NCBI RefSeq assembly: GCF_000800255.1
Contig: NZ_CP009747.1
Span: 496,001-560,000 of the forward strand
DNA from: Pseudomonas parafulva
GTDB lineage: Bacteria; Pseudomonadota; Gammaproteobacteria; Pseudomonadales; Pseudomonadaceae
Direction: 5' to 3'
DNA: 64,000 nt
In this document: positions 47,685 through 57,514 of the stretch, piece by piece
How the letters are laid out: the number at the start of each line of letters is the position of its first letter
Position numbering within the stretch: the first letter of the stretch is position 1
Position numbers and translations under genes: made by a program
Notes under the pieces: generated by a model
Told to the model about the DNA's origin: nothing
Seen by the model: the letters and a program-made list of their open reading frames with translations, nothing else
Database searches by the model: none

Positions 47685-48779
47685 ATGAGTGCCGTCACAC
47701 CCGCCGCCATCGAAGGCGTGCTTCGCCAGTACACCGACCCGTACCTGAACCAGGATCCGGTCAGCGCCGGCTGCGTGCGCGCCATCGACGTTCAAGACGG
47801 TCAGGTCAGTGTGCGCTTGCAATTGGGTTACGCCGCCGGCCTGTTCACCAATGGCTGGGCTCAGGTGCTGCAGACGGCCATCGAGAACCTCGACGGCGTG
47901 ACGTCGGCGCAGGTGCGCATCGACACGCAAATCGTTGCGCACAAGGCTCAAGCCCAGGTGCCGGCGCTGGCCAATGTGAAGAACGTCATCGCGGTGGCCT
48001 CGGGCAAGGGTGGCGTGGGCAAGTCGACCACTGCCGCCAACCTCGCCCTGGCCTTGGCGCGCGAGGGGGCGCGAGTGGGCATCCTCGATGCCGATATCTA
48101 TGGGCCGAGCCAGGGCGTGATGTTCGGCATCCCGGAGGGTACGCGCCCGCAGATCCGTGATCAGAAGTGGTTCGTGCCGATCAAGGCCCATGGTGTCGAG
48201 GTGATGTCCATGGCGTTCCTCACTGACGACAACACGCCGATGGTCTGGCGCGGACCGATGGTCTCCGGCGCCTTGCAGCAACTAGTGACCCAGACCGCCT
48301 GGGACGATCTCGACTATCTGGTGATCGACATGCCGCCGGGCACTGGCGACATCCAGTTGACCCTGGCGCAGAAAGTGCCGGTGGTCGGTTCCGTGGTAGT
48401 GACCACGCCTCAGGACTTGGCGTTGCTCGATGCCAAGAAGGGCGTCGAGATGTTCCGCAAGGTCAACATCCCGGTGCTGGGTGTGGTGGAGAACATGGCG
48501 GTGCACATTTGCTCGAATTGCGGCCATGCCGAGCACCTGTTCGGCGAGGGCGGTGGAGAGAAGCTGGCGAGCCAGTACGGGGTCGAGTTGCTGGCGTCGC
48601 TGCCGCTGTCCATGGTCATCCGTGAGCAGGCTGACAGTGGCAAGCCTACAGCTATCGCCGAGCCGGATAGCCAGATCGCCATGATCTATCAGGAACTGGC
48701 GCGTCAGGTCGGTGCGCGCATCGTGCTGCAAGAGGCCGCAGCACCGGCGATGCCGAGCATTACCATCAGCGAGGACTGA
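47685..48779 (+). CDS. apbC: ApbC/Mrp, iron-sulfur cluster carrier ATPase
   Basis: 364 residues. N-terminal MIP18-like domain, then a P-loop ATPase with the deviant Walker A VASGKGGVGKSTTAANLA, DADIYGPSQG and DMPPGTGDIQLTL. The cluster-binding CxxC is in HICSNCGHAEHLFG. It binds and transfers 4Fe-4S clusters to apoproteins. The ATG at 47685 follows GGGAG. Ends at a REP-like stem-loop. Confidence 0.95.
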   Translation: MSAVTPAAIEGVLRQYTDPYLNQDPVSAGCVRAIDVQDGQVSVRLQLGYAAGLFTNGWAQVLQTAIENLDGVTSAQVRIDTQIVAHKAQAQVPALANVKNVIAVASGKGGVGKSTTAANLALALAREGARVGILDADIYGPSQGVMFGIPEGTRPQIRDQKWFVPIKAHGVEVMSMAFLTDDNTPMVWRGPMVSGALQQLVTQTAWDDLDYLVIDMPPGTGDIQLTLAQKVPVVGSVVVTTPQDLALLDAKKGVEMFRKVNIPVLGVVENMAVHICSNCGHAEHLFGEGGGEKLASQYGVELLASLPLSMVIREQADSGKPTAIAEPDSQIAMIYQELARQVGARIVLQEAAAPAMPSITISED

Positions 48780-48795
48780 TCCGGCATTTAGGATT

Positions 48796-48819
48796 GCATT
48801 GCGGGCTTGCCCGCGATGC
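48796..48819. repeat. REP-like palindrome after apbC
   Basis: GCATTGCGGG / CCCGCGATGC around a short CTTG centre, with one mismatch, 17 bp past the apbC stop. The GCGGGCTTGCCCGC core is the widespread short palindromic unit of Pseudomonas intergenic REP elements. It may also stabilise or end the apbC mRNA. Confidence 0.65.
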
Positions 48820-48845
48820 ATCCAGCGCTGACCCATTCGCAGCCA

Positions 48846-48876
48846 TAAAAAAACCCGCCATAAGGCGGGTTCTTTT
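48846..48876 (-). terminator. Rho-independent terminator of the cold-shock gene
   Basis: On the minus strand GAACCCGCC, short loop, GGCGGGTT and a T-run (complement of the A-run at 48847-48853), about 25 bp past the cold-shock gene stop. Also GC-symmetric, so it can back up apbC termination. Confidence 0.88.
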
Positions 48877-48899
48877 GAAAGCGAGGAAGCTAAATCGAC

Positions 48900-49109
48900 T
48901 TAGGCGATTTGAACTTCTTCAGCCTGCATACCTTTCTGGCCGCGGGTAGCGACGAAGGTAACAGCCTGGCCTTCTTTCAGGGTTTTGAAGCCGTCAGCCT
49001 GGATGGCTTTGAAGTGTACGAACAGGTCGTCACCCGACTGAGGAGTGATGAAGCCGTAGCCCTTCTCATCGTTGAACCACTTGACGGTACCGGATTGGCG
49101 GTTGGACAT
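48900..49109 (-). CDS. Cold-shock domain protein (CspA family)
   Basis: 69 residues, single cold-shock domain with RNP1-like KGYGFITPQ and RNP2-like LFVHFKAI; begins [20 protein letters not shown]. It binds single-stranded nucleic acid and acts as an RNA chaperone. AAGGAGAC precedes the ATG. A 323-bp gap to dcd (49110-49432) leaves room for the structured leader usual for csp mRNAs and the divergent dcd promoter; no other gene is seen there. Confidence 0.94.
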   Translation of the reverse strand: MSNRQSGTVKWFNDEKGYGFITPQSGDDLFVHFKAIQADGFKTLKEGQAVTFVATRGQKGMQAEEVQIA

Positions 49110-49432
49110 GTGTCTGTCTCCTTGGACAAAGTAGATTTCGGCTCAGGAAACGCCCTGGCCGGGACTGAGTGCAAAGAGAGCGGAAAATTCAGCGATGGGC
49201 CGATCAGGATCGTGCATCTAACAGATTCTCGGTGTCACGTGCAGCACAGTGGCGTCACCTTACCCCACTTTCCGCAACCTGCCAATGGCCAACAGCGGCT
49301 TTGATGAAATTCGTCTCGGCGAAGCGCGAGCCCGTGCCGGGCGCGGGATAGGGCAGGAAACTTTATCGTGTCGGCCAGGACCGGTAAGATGCACATCTCG
49401 TTTTCAATCTCGACCTTTCAGGACAACCCGCC

Positions 49433-49999
49433 ATGAGCATCAAATCGGACAAGTGGATTCGCCGCATGGCGCAGGAACACGGCATGATCGAACCCTTCGT
49501 CGAACGCCAGGTGCGCGGCGAACAGGACAGCCGGGTGATTTCCTTCGGGGTGTCCAGCTACGGCTACGATGTGCGCTGCGCCGACGAGTTCAAGGTCTTC
49601 ACCAACATCAACTCGGCGACCGTCGATCCGAAGAATTTCGACGAAGGCAGCTTCGTCGACATCAAGAGCGATGTCTGCATCATTCCGCCGAACTCCTTCG
49701 CCCTGGCGCGCACCGTCGAGTATTTCCGCATTCCCCGTGACGTGCTGACCATCTGCCTGGGCAAGAGCACTTACGCCCGCTGCGGGATCATCGTCAACGT
49801 CACGCCGCTGGAGCCTGAGTGGGAAGGTCACGTGACCCTCGAGTTCTCCAACACCACGACCCTGCCGGCGAAGATCTACGCCAACGAAGGCGTGGCGCAA
49901 ATGCTGTTCCTGCAGTCCGATGAGGCCTGCGAAGTGTCGTACCGCGACCGTGGCGGCAAGTACCAGGGCCAACGTGGCGTGACCCTGCCGCGCACGTGA
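49433..49999 (+). CDS. dcd: Dcd, dCTP deaminase
   Basis: 188 residues. [35 protein letters not shown] and the catalytic Glu in [17 protein letters not shown] mark the dCTP deaminase/dUTPase family. It converts dCTP to dUTP for thymidylate synthesis. Single gene with a short leader. Confidence 0.96.
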   Translation: MSIKSDKWIRRMAQEHGMIEPFVERQVRGEQDSRVISFGVSSYGYDVRCADEFKVFTNINSATVDPKNFDEGSFVDIKSDVCIIPPNSFALARTVEYFRIPRDVLTICLGKSTYARCGIIVNVTPLEPEWEGHVTLEFSNTTTLPAKIYANEGVAQMLFLQSDEACEVSYRDRGGKYQGQRGVTLPRT

Positions 50000-50094
50000 A
50001 CCGACGAACCGGGGGAATTAGTTTCCCTTTTGACACTCCTACGAGGTAACTCCCCGGCGTGCATAACGCGCGCCGGCCTTGTCTGGAGCAGCCC

Positions 50095-50298
50095 ATGAAA
50101 CTCGACCCTGCAATCAGTGCCAAACTGGCTGGCCTGCAGCCGAACCAGATCGGCATGCTGGCGTGGAGCCTCCTTGCACACCCTCCGGTGCACTTGCATG
50201 CCGGCGGTGTACCACACCAGCCCGATCCCGACCCAGCGCCCACGGAGCCCGGCGAACCCACCATACCGGACCAGCCACCGCCTACCCCGATGGCCTGA
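50095..50298 (+). CDS. Hypothetical small proline-rich protein
   Basis: 67 residues; no family recognised. The N-terminal half looks folded (LDPAISAKLAGLQPNQIGML, AWSLLAHPPVHLHAGG). The C-terminal third is a Pro-rich tail with Pro at nearly every second residue (HQPDPDPAPTEPGEPTIPDQ). GGAG at 50084-50087 is 7 nt before the ATG, supporting translation. It converges on pdeM, whose stop is one base beyond its own. Confidence 0.6.
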   Translation: MKLDPAISAKLAGLQPNQIGMLAWSLLAHPPVHLHAGGVPHQPDPDPAPTEPGEPTIPDQPPPTPMA

Positions 50299-50994
50299 TC
50301 ACCTGGGTAGTGCCCATACACGATCCCCACCCGCCACGAACAGGCGGGTGCCTGGAGAAGGGTCCACAGTCCAGCCTCCGGTGAACTCGCCGAAGGCTGG
50401 TAGCAGGCTGACAGTGTTGTCAAAGACGAAACACGGCAGCCTCAGCCGTTGCCTACCGCGACCTTTGAGCACGCAGGCCGGGTGAACGTGTCCGGCGATC
50501 ACTGGCAGCGTGGCGTGGGCTTTGGGCTCGTGTGCCAACGCAATACCGCCCATCACCCAAGGTTCCTCCACCACCTCGATCCCCAGCGTGTGCGGCGGGT
50601 CGCCTGCATGGCGATCATGGTTACCCCGCACCAGAATCATCTTCAATTGCGGATGCCTGTCGCGCCACAGCGCCAGCCTGGCGAGCGTGGCCGGTGCCCG
50701 GGCGCTGCGCGCATGGAGAAAGTCGCCCAGTACGATCAATTGTTGGCAATCGTAATGTTCCAGTAGCCGGTCCAGGCGCTCCAGCGTCGCGCTGGTGGTG
50801 CCTCGGGGCACTGGCTGGTGGAGGGCACGGTAGCTGGCCGCCTTGCCGATGTGCACATCGGCCACCAGCAGCGCCCGTTGCGCCGGCCAGTAAAGCGCCT
50901 TGTCCGGTAATAGCCAGAGGGTTTCGCCGCAGTGCTCAATGACCAGATGTTGCACGTCCAGCGAGGCCTCCTCGACAGGGTGTGGGTGATTCAC
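50299..50994 (-). CDS. pdeM: PdeM/MPE, ligase-associated metallophosphoesterase DNA endonuclease
   Basis: 231 residues, calcineurin-like metallophosphoesterase: [28 protein letters not shown] and GHVHPA. In P. putida the homologous MPE was shown to be a Mn2+-dependent single-strand DNA endonuclease of a repair cluster. It overlaps the upstream Lhr-core helicase by 4 bp, so both proteins are likely made together. Confidence 0.93.
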   Translation of the reverse strand: MNHPHPVEEASLDVQHLVIEHCGETLWLLPDKALYWPAQRALLVADVHIGKAASYRALHQPVPRGTTSATLERLDRLLEHYDCQQLIVLGDFLHARSARAPATLARLALWRDRHPQLKMILVRGNHDRHAGDPPHTLGIEVVEEPWVMGGIALAHEPKAHATLPVIAGHVHPACVLKGRGRQRLRLPCFVFDNTVSLLPAFGEFTGGWTVDPSPGTRLFVAGGDRVWALPR

Positions 50995-53441
50995 GGTCGG
51001 CTCGCCGCCTTCTCCAGGTCGGCCACCATCCGCGCGATACGATCGGCGAGCTTTTCGGTGCTCAGGGTCTCGCGCATCCCTTCGATCAGCAGTGCGAAAG
51101 CCAGTGGGCTGGGCCGTTGCAATGCATGCAGGTCCAGGCTCAGGCCTGCCAGTTTCTGCAATTGGTGACTCAGCCGCTCGATTTCCAGTTCTTCCATCAG
51201 CACCTCATCACGCGCCTGGCCCAGCAGCAGGTTATCCGCATCATGCTTGCGGAACACTTCGTAGAACAGACCGCTGGACGCTTGGATCTGACGGGTACTT
51301 TTCTGCGCTGCCGGGTAGCCGCCAAAGACCAGGCCGGCGATCTGGGCGATTTCTCGAAAACGCCGCAGCGCCATCTCCCCCGCATTCAAGCTGGCAAGCA
51401 CATCCTCGAGCAGATCATCGACCGTCAGCGCGGCGGGCAGATACGCTGCCCAGTCCACCGCGCTGGCGGCCAGCAATTCGAAGCCATAGTCGTTGACGGC
51501 GATCGAGACCGACAGCGGCTGCTGCCGGCTGACCCGCCAAGCGAGCAGATTGGCCAGTCCCAGGTTGGCCATGCGCCCGGCGAAGGGATAGACGAACAAG
51601 TGCCAGCCCTGGCGCGTATGCAGCGTCTCGGCGAGCAAGGTGCGTTGCGTGGGCAGCGCCGACCAACTGGCCTGAAGCGCCAGCAGGGGACGCACCGCGC
51701 GCATTTCCGGGCCCTCGTAATGGCCATGGGCCGCGGCATCCAGGCGCTCGACCAGGGCATCGGCCAGCTCGCTGGACAGCGGCATGCGCCCCCCATTCCA
51801 GCGTGCCACCGCCGCTTTGCGCGCCGTGCTGCGACGCACGTAGGCGGTCATGTTTTCCACCCGTACCAGCTCCAGGATGCGCCCGCCGAACAGCAGGGTA
51901 TCGCCAGGCTTGAGACGGGCGATGAACGATTCTTCGACGCTGCCCAGCGACTTGCCGCCTCCGCCTTTGCTCCAGTATTTCAGTTGCAGGCTGGCATCGC
52001 TGACGATGGTGCCGATGCCTAAGCGATGGCGGCGTGCCAGACGCTCGCTGGCCACGCGCCAGAGGCCATCGGGGTGAGCTTCGACGCGTTGGTAATCCGG
52101 GTAGGCCGTCAGCGAGCTGCCGCCATGGCGCACGAAGGCCAGTGCCCACTGCCACTGGGCGTCCTGCAAGTCCTGAAAGGCCCAGGTGCTGCGCACCTCT
52201 TCGAGTAACTGCTCAGGCCGGAACCCGCTGCCCAGCGCCATGCTGACCACGTGCTGGACCAGCACGTCCATACTCAGCCGCGGCGAGCGACGCGCCTCGA
52301 TGTGCCCGGCCGCCAAGGCCTGTCGAGCCGCGGCGGCCTCCACCAGTTCCAGGCTGTGGGTCGGTACCAAGGTGATGCGGGACGTCCTGCCTGGCGCGTG
52401 TCCCGACCGCCCGGCACGCTGCAGCAGGCGCGCGATGCCTTTGGCCGAACCGATCTGCAGCACCCGTTCGACTGGCAGGAAATCCACCCCCAAGTCCAGG
52501 CTCGAGGTGCAGATCACCGCTTTCAGCGTCCCCTGCTTGAGGCTGCGCTCCACCCAGTCGCGGGTGTGCCGGGCCAGCGACGCGTGGTGCAGCGCGATCA
52601 GGCCTGCCCAGTCGGGGCGGGCATCGAGCAGCGCCTGGTACCACAATTCGGCCTGGGCGCGGGTATTGGTGAACACCAGGCTGCTGGCGCTGGCCTCGAG
52701 CTCGGCGCTGACCTTGGTCAGCATCTTCAACCCCATGTGCCCAGCCCAAGGGAATCGCTCGATTTCGTCCGGCAGCAAGGTATCGACCTGGATGCGTTTG
52801 TCCTGGCGCCCTTGCACCAGACGTCCGCCGCCAGGCAGCAGCACCTCCAGCGCGTGCGGCAGGTTGCCCAAAGTGGCCGACAGGCCCCAGACCACCAACT
52901 GTGGCTGCCAGCGCCGCAGGCGAGCCAGGGCCAGTTGCAACTGCACGCCACGCTTGTTGCCCAGCAGTTCATGCCACTCATCCACCACGATCATGCGCAG
53001 TTCGGCAAAGTCGCGCTCGGCGTGTTCACGGGTGAGCAGCAAGGTCAGGCTTTCCGGGGTGGTCACCAGCGCACTGGGCAGGCGTCGAGTCTGCCGTGCG
53101 CGCTCGGCGCTGGACGTGTCACCGCTGCGCACGCCGATGCTCCAAGGCAGCGCCAACTCATCGACCGGTGCCTGCAAGGCGCGGGCGGTATCACTGGCCA
53201 GCGCACGCATGGGCGTGATCCATAACACCTGCAGCGGCGCCGGATGACGTCCACTCACAGGACGGGCGAAGGCTCGCAGGGCACCCAACCAGACGGCGTA
53301 GGTCTTGCCGCTGCCGGTACTGGCATGCAGCAGGCCCGATTCGCCGCGCTCAATCGCTGCCCACACGGTGCGCTGGAAGGCGAAGGGCTTCCAGCGTCGG
53401 CTGCTGAACCAGGCGTTGGCGAGGTCGGGTGAGGTGGGCAT
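50991..53441 (-). CDS. Lhr-core, ligase-associated DEXH-box DNA helicase
   Basis: 816 residues. RecA pair with Walker [19 protein letters not shown] box in [24 protein letters not shown] and motif [15 protein letters not shown], followed by winged-helix and beta-barrel Lhr-core modules. Unlike the 1432-residue Lhr at 7954-12252 it lacks the long C-terminal extension. Lhr-core homologues are 3'-5' DNA translocases and RNA:DNA helicases. Co-translated with pdeM. Confidence 0.94.
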   Translation of the reverse strand: MPTSPDLANAWFSSRRWKPFAFQRTVWAAIERGESGLLHASTGSGKTYAVWLGALRAFARPVSGRHPAPLQVLWITPMRALASDTARALQAPVDELALPWSIGVRSGDTSSAERARQTRRLPSALVTTPESLTLLLTREHAERDFAELRMIVVDEWHELLGNKRGVQLQLALARLRRWQPQLVVWGLSATLGNLPHALEVLLPGGGRLVQGRQDKRIQVDTLLPDEIERFPWAGHMGLKMLTKVSAELEASASSLVFTNTRAQAELWYQALLDARPDWAGLIALHHASLARHTRDWVERSLKQGTLKAVICTSSLDLGVDFLPVERVLQIGSAKGIARLLQRAGRSGHAPGRTSRITLVPTHSLELVEAAAARQALAAGHIEARRSPRLSMDVLVQHVVSMALGSGFRPEQLLEEVRSTWAFQDLQDAQWQWALAFVRHGGSSLTAYPDYQRVEAHPDGLWRVASERLARRHRLGIGTIVSDASLQLKYWSKGGGGKSLGSVEESFIARLKPGDTLLFGGRILELVRVENMTAYVRRSTARKAAVARWNGGRMPLSSELADALVERLDAAAHGHYEGPEMRAVRPLLALQASWSALPTQRTLLAETLHTRQGWHLFVYPFAGRMANLGLANLLAWRVSRQQPLSVSIAVNDYGFELLAASAVDWAAYLPAALTVDDLLEDVLASLNAGEMALRRFREIAQIAGLVFGGYPAAQKSTRQIQASSGLFYEVFRKHDADNLLLGQARDEVLMEELEIERLSHQLQKLAGLSLDLHALQRPSPLAFALLIEGMRETLSTEKLADRIARMVADLEKAASRP

Positions 53442-53509
53442 CAGTGGCCGGTCTCGTCGAAGGCTGTGCTTCTACAGACCCGCCAGTGTGCGCTTTGGTT
53501 TGATTCGCG

Positions 53510-54625
53510 TCAGTTGGCCAGTAGATAGCCGCTACGGCACACCTGCTCGCCCGCGACATGGGCGATGACCATACCGGTCGTCGCCATGCGGCGCACGCTG
53601 CGTGCATAGAGCAGGCCGCCGTGTGCAGTGCTCACTGGGGTCACCTGGTCGTTGAGCGGGTCGATGATCTCAGCGACCTGCTGTCCCGGCTCCAGGTACT
53701 GTCCTGGCTTGGCGTGGAACACCAACAGGCCACCACGTGGCGCCGCCAGCGGCTCGACCGCTGCCAGCGGCGTGGCAGGATACCGAAGCGGGGGCAGGGG
53801 GCTCGCCTGGCCCGCGATCACGCCCCGGTGCACGAGGAAATCGAGGATCGCCTGGCAATCCTGGCGGGCCAGTTCATGGTTGACGTCGGCCTGGCCGCGC
53901 AGCTCGACGGTGACCGCCACGCAGCCCAGGGGAATCGGGAAGCGCTTGGCGAAACGCTGCTGAAGTTGCCACCAGACCAGGCTGAAGCATTCGTCGAACG
54001 ACTGCCCGCCCGAGTCGGTGGCCAGCAGGCTGGCCTGGGCGCCGAGATAGCGCGCCAGCGGCTCGACCTGCGGCCAGGCTTCGGGAGTGGTGTAGAGGTG
54101 TTCGACGGCCTCGAAGTCGCAGTGCAGGTCGAGCACCAGCTCAGCGTCGCAGGCCAGGCGCTGCAAGGTCAGGCGCTGGGCCTGCAGCGGCGTCACCGCC
54201 GGGTGGGCCTCCAGCCCGCGACGCAGGTATTTGCGGATCAAGGCGAGGTTATGTTCAGGATCGCCGCTCAGCCGTGGTTCGATCTGATCGCCGATGCTGT
54301 CCGACAGATCGACGAATTTGCGGTTGAAGTTCTCGCCACTGTGCAATTCGAAACGTCCCAGCGGCGCATCCAGCAGCACCTGCTCCAGACCCACCGGGTT
54401 GGCCACGGGCACCAGCACCACCTCGCGCTGTAGCAGGCCCTGCTGGTGCAAGTCCCGCAGACGCTGCTTCAGGTGCCAGGCGACCAGCATGCCGGGCAAC
54501 TCATCGGCGTGTAGCGAGGCCTGGATATAGACTTTGCCTTGGCCTCGCGGGCCGAAGTGGAAGCTGTGCAACTGACGGGTGACACCGGGAACCGGAGAGA
54601 GCAAGTCGTGGGTCAAGTGATGCAT
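53510..54625 (-). CDS. Succinylglutamate desuccinylase/aspartoacylase family protein
   Basis: 371 residues of the M14-like AstE/AspA fold. Zinc ligands are in QASLHADELPGMLVAW (HxxE) and LVLDLHCDFEAVEHLY (His); an Arg/Asn region NRKFVDLSDSIG is also present. The C-terminal third is a small barrel-like domain (ARSVRRMATTGMVIAHVAGE). It probably deacylates an N-acyl or amide substrate that I cannot name. It sits within the repair cluster: 68 bp before the helicase start and 103 bp after the ligase stop. ATG at 54625 precedes MHHLTHDLLS. Confidence 0.88.
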   Translation of the reverse strand: MHHLTHDLLSPVPGVTRQLHSFHFGPRGQGKVYIQASLHADELPGMLVAWHLKQRLRDLHQQGLLQREVVLVPVANPVGLEQVLLDAPLGRFELHSGENFNRKFVDLSDSIGDQIEPRLSGDPEHNLALIRKYLRRGLEAHPAVTPLQAQRLTLQRLACDAELVLDLHCDFEAVEHLYTTPEAWPQVEPLARYLGAQASLLATDSGGQSFDECFSLVWWQLQQRFAKRFPIPLGCVAVTVELRGQADVNHELARQDCQAILDFLVHRGVIAGQASPLPPLRYPATPLAAVEPLAAPRGGLLVFHAKPGQYLEPGQQVAEIIDPLNDQVTPVSTAHGGLLYARSVRRMATTGMVIAHVAGEQVCRSGYLLAN

Positions 54626-54728
54626 GGGAGTCCTGGGCTGCGCGGGCGTTGATCGTGGCGACTGGAAATAGAAGCACAAACTGAGCCTGCGTGCCTATGC
54701 ACGTGAGCACCGCACACCGGCAAACGCG

Positions 54729-56393
54729 TCAGGTCGGACCGAGCAGACTCTGCAAGGTGGCCAAGTCGTCGGCCTCTTCCACGGGCTTGTCCAGGCGCCA
54801 GCGGAGCATCCGTGGAAAGCGCACGGCGATCCCGCTCTTGTGACGTTTGGACAGGGCGATGCCCTCGAAACCGAGCTCGAACACCAGGGTCGGCTTGACG
54901 CTGCGCACCGGGCCGAAAGTCTCCACGGTGGTCTTGCGGATGATCGCATCGACCTTGCGCATTTCTTCGTCGCTGAGCCCCGAATAGGCCTTGGCGAAGG
55001 GCACCAGGGTGCGTTGTGGAGCACCGGCAGGGGCATCCCAGACGGCGAAGGTGTAGTCGCTGTAAAGGCTGGCGCGGCGGCCATGGCCGCGCTGGGCATA
55101 GATCAGCACTGCATCGACGCTGAAGGGGTCGATCTTCCACTTCCACCACACGCCCAGATCCTTGGTGCGACCGACGCCATACAGTGCATCGCGCCGCTTG
55201 AGCATCAACCCTTCGACGCCAAGGCTGCGCGATTGCTCGCGCTGTTCGGCCAGGCCCGCCCAGTCGTCTGCCTGCAGCAGAGGGGACAGCAGTACCGGCG
55301 CCAGCGGGTGTTCGTTCAGCAGACGTTCCAGCCCACTGCGCCGCTCGTGCTGCGGGCGGCTGCGCCAGTCTTCTCCCTGATACTCGAGCAGGTCGTAGGC
55401 CTGCAGCACCACCGGCGCATCGGCGAGCAGCTTCTTGCCGAGGATCTTGCGACCCAGGCGCTGCTGCAACAAGGCAAAAGGCTGCACCGCGGGCGCGTCT
55501 TGCGTGGTGCCAGGCTTCCACACCAGGATTTCGCCATCGAGTACCACGCCGTCCGGCAGGGTTTCGGCCAGGCTGTGCAGTTCGGGAAAACGCTCCGTGA
55601 CCAATTCTTCGCCGCGCGACCAGATCCACAATTGGCCCTCGCGCTTGACCACCTGGGCACGGATACCGTCCCACTTCCATTCCACTTGCCAGTCTTCGAC
55701 CGGGCCGATCAACGTGGCGAAGTCTTCCACCGGCGCTTGCAGGGCATGGGCCAGGAAGAATGGGTAGGGCTGTCCGCCGCGTTGGGCGTGTTCGTCGTCC
55801 GATTCCGGGGCAATCAGTTTCAGGTAGCTGTCGGGCGTCGGTCGATGGCTGAGGTCGGTGTAGCCGACCAACCGTTGCGCCACACGCTTGGGGTCCAGGT
55901 CGCACAATTGGGCCAGTGCGCGAGTGACCAGCAGTTTCGACACCCCGACTCGGAAACTGCCGGTGATCAACTTCAGGCACAGCATGAGGCTGGGACGGTC
56001 CAGACGCAGCCACAGTTGCGGTAACCGTTCGCCAATCACCTCGGCGGGTTGCCCACGCAGGGGCAGCAGGTGCTGCTCGACCCACTGCGCCAGTCCTTCA
56101 TCGCTGTCGTGATCGTGCTGTGGCAGCAGCAGTGAAATGGTTTCGGCCAGGTCGCCGACCGACTGGTAGCTCTCCTCGAACAACCAGTCCGGCAAGCCCG
56201 CCATGGCCGTGGCCAACTCGCGGAGCAAGCGGGTGGGCACCAGTTGCCGTGGGCGACCGCCGGCCAGGAAATAGACCGCCCAGGCCGCGTCGGCGGCCGG
56301 AGCCTCGGCGAAGTAGTCGCGCAGGGCCTGTAGCTTGGCATTGCTCGAAGTGGTTGCGTCCAGACGCAGGTAGAGCTCGGCGAAATCCTTCAT
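54729..56393 (-). CDS. ATP-dependent DNA ligase of the Lhr/MPE/Exo cluster
   Basis: 554 residues. N-terminal DNA-binding domain, then the nucleotidyltransferase motif I WKWDGIRAQVV with the adenylated Lys, motif III/IIIa LDGEILVW, motif IV EGLMLKRRDALY and motif V WWKWKIDPFSVDAVLIY, ending in an OB fold. ATP-dependent ligases beside Lhr-core are repair enzymes distinct from NAD-dependent LigA. It overlaps the upstream exonuclease by 4 bp. Confidence 0.94.
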   Translation of the reverse strand: MKDFAELYLRLDATTSSNAKLQALRDYFAEAPAADAAWAVYFLAGGRPRQLVPTRLLRELATAMAGLPDWLFEESYQSVGDLAETISLLLPQHDHDSDEGLAQWVEQHLLPLRGQPAEVIGERLPQLWLRLDRPSLMLCLKLITGSFRVGVSKLLVTRALAQLCDLDPKRVAQRLVGYTDLSHRPTPDSYLKLIAPESDDEHAQRGGQPYPFFLAHALQAPVEDFATLIGPVEDWQVEWKWDGIRAQVVKREGQLWIWSRGEELVTERFPELHSLAETLPDGVVLDGEILVWKPGTTQDAPAVQPFALLQQRLGRKILGKKLLADAPVVLQAYDLLEYQGEDWRSRPQHERRSGLERLLNEHPLAPVLLSPLLQADDWAGLAEQREQSRSLGVEGLMLKRRDALYGVGRTKDLGVWWKWKIDPFSVDAVLIYAQRGHGRRASLYSDYTFAVWDAPAGAPQRTLVPFAKAYSGLSDEEMRKVDAIIRKTTVETFGPVRSVKPTLVFELGFEGIALSKRHKSGIAVRFPRMLRWRLDKPVEEADDLATLQSLLGPT

Positions 56394-57406
56394 GGTGCAG
56401 GCTCCGCAGCGGGGGCGTCATCCTCATCGCCGTATTCGGTGACGAAGGCGCGGGCGTCCAGGCCCTGTTCGCACAGGTAGCGCACCAGCACGCCGACCGA
56501 GCCGTGGGTGACCATCACCCGCTCGGCACCGGTTTGGCCGATGGCCCATAGCAGGCCGGGCCAGTCGGCATGGTCGGAGAGCACGAAGCCGCGGTCCACG
56601 CCACGCCGCCGACGGGTTCCGCGCAACAACATCCAGCCGCTGGCGAAGGCGTCGCTGTAGTCGCCGAAACGCCGCATCCAACTGCTGCCGCCGGCCGATG
56701 GTGGTGCCAGCACCAAGGCCTGGCGCATCAGCGGATCATTGCGCGGGATATCACCGGCATAGCGGGTTTCCGGAAGCGCGATACCGGCTTCGCGGTAGAC
56801 CCGGTTCAGCGGCTCCACGGCGCCATGCACCAGAATCGGCCCGAGGCTGGCGTCCAGCCCATGGAGGATGCGCTGGGCCTTGCCGAAGGCATAGCAGAAC
56901 AGCACGCTGGCCTTGCCCTGGTCGCGGTTGCTGCGCCACCAGGCGTTGATGTCGGCGAACACCTCGGCCTGGGAGGGCCAGCGATAGATCGGCAGACCGA
57001 AGGTGGATTCGGTGATGAAGGTGTGACAACGCACCGGCTCGAACGGCGCGCAGGTGCCGTCGGGCTCGACCTTGTAGTCGCCCGACGCCACCCACACCTC
57101 GCCCTCGTACTCCAGCCGTACCTGCGCCGAGCCGAGGACATGCCCGGCAGGATGGAAGCTCAAGGTCACGCCGTGGTGCACCAGACGCTCGCCGTACGGC
57201 AGGGTCTGCAGGTCGATGTCCTGGCCCAGTCGGCTGCGCAGAATGCCGGCGCCGGGGGCTGCACACAGGTAGTGTCCGTTGCCGGTGCGGGCATGGTCGC
57301 CGTGGCCGTGGGTGATCACCGCGCGCTCCACTGGCCGCCATGGATCGATGTAGAAATCTCCGGGTGGACAATACAGGCCTTCGGGACGGGCGATCACGAG
57401 ATCCAT
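56390..57406 (-). CDS. Exo, ligase-associated metallo-beta-lactamase DNA exonuclease
   Basis: 338 residues. Metallo-beta-lactamase motif ITHGHGDHAR (HxHxDH), then FHPAGHVLGSAQ, ASGDYKVEPDGT and FITESTFGLP of the beta-CASP/SNM1-like nuclease type, and VLSDHADWPGLLW at the C-terminal end. The cluster Exo is a DNA exonuclease. It overlaps the ligase by 4 bp and is first in the operon. Start set at MDLVIARPEGLY (57406); a Met two codons upstream (57412) is possible. Confidence 0.92.
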   Translation of the reverse strand: MDLVIARPEGLYCPPGDFYIDPWRPVERAVITHGHGDHARTGNGHYLCAAPGAGILRSRLGQDIDLQTLPYGERLVHHGVTLSFHPAGHVLGSAQVRLEYEGEVWVASGDYKVEPDGTCAPFEPVRCHTFITESTFGLPIYRWPSQAEVFADINAWWRSNRDQGKASVLFCYAFGKAQRILHGLDASLGPILVHGAVEPLNRVYREAGIALPETRYAGDIPRNDPLMRQALVLAPPSAGGSSWMRRFGDYSDAFASGWMLLRGTRRRRGVDRGFVLSDHADWPGLLWAIGQTGAERVMVTHGSVGVLVRYLCEQGLDARAFVTEYGDEDDAPAAEPAP

Positions 57407-57514
57407 GGGCATTCGCGCTGGCTGGGGTTATTGCTTAGGAGCGCGACGTCGGCGTGGAAGTTCGGCTGGATCGAAGCACGCCGAGCGACCCTGGCGGGCC
57501 GCTCGGCAATAGGG

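Noticed and set aside
49110..49432. Possible small RNA in the csp/dcd gap
   Set aside because: There is no paired promoter and terminator; the region is better explained as a csp leader plus the dcd promoter.
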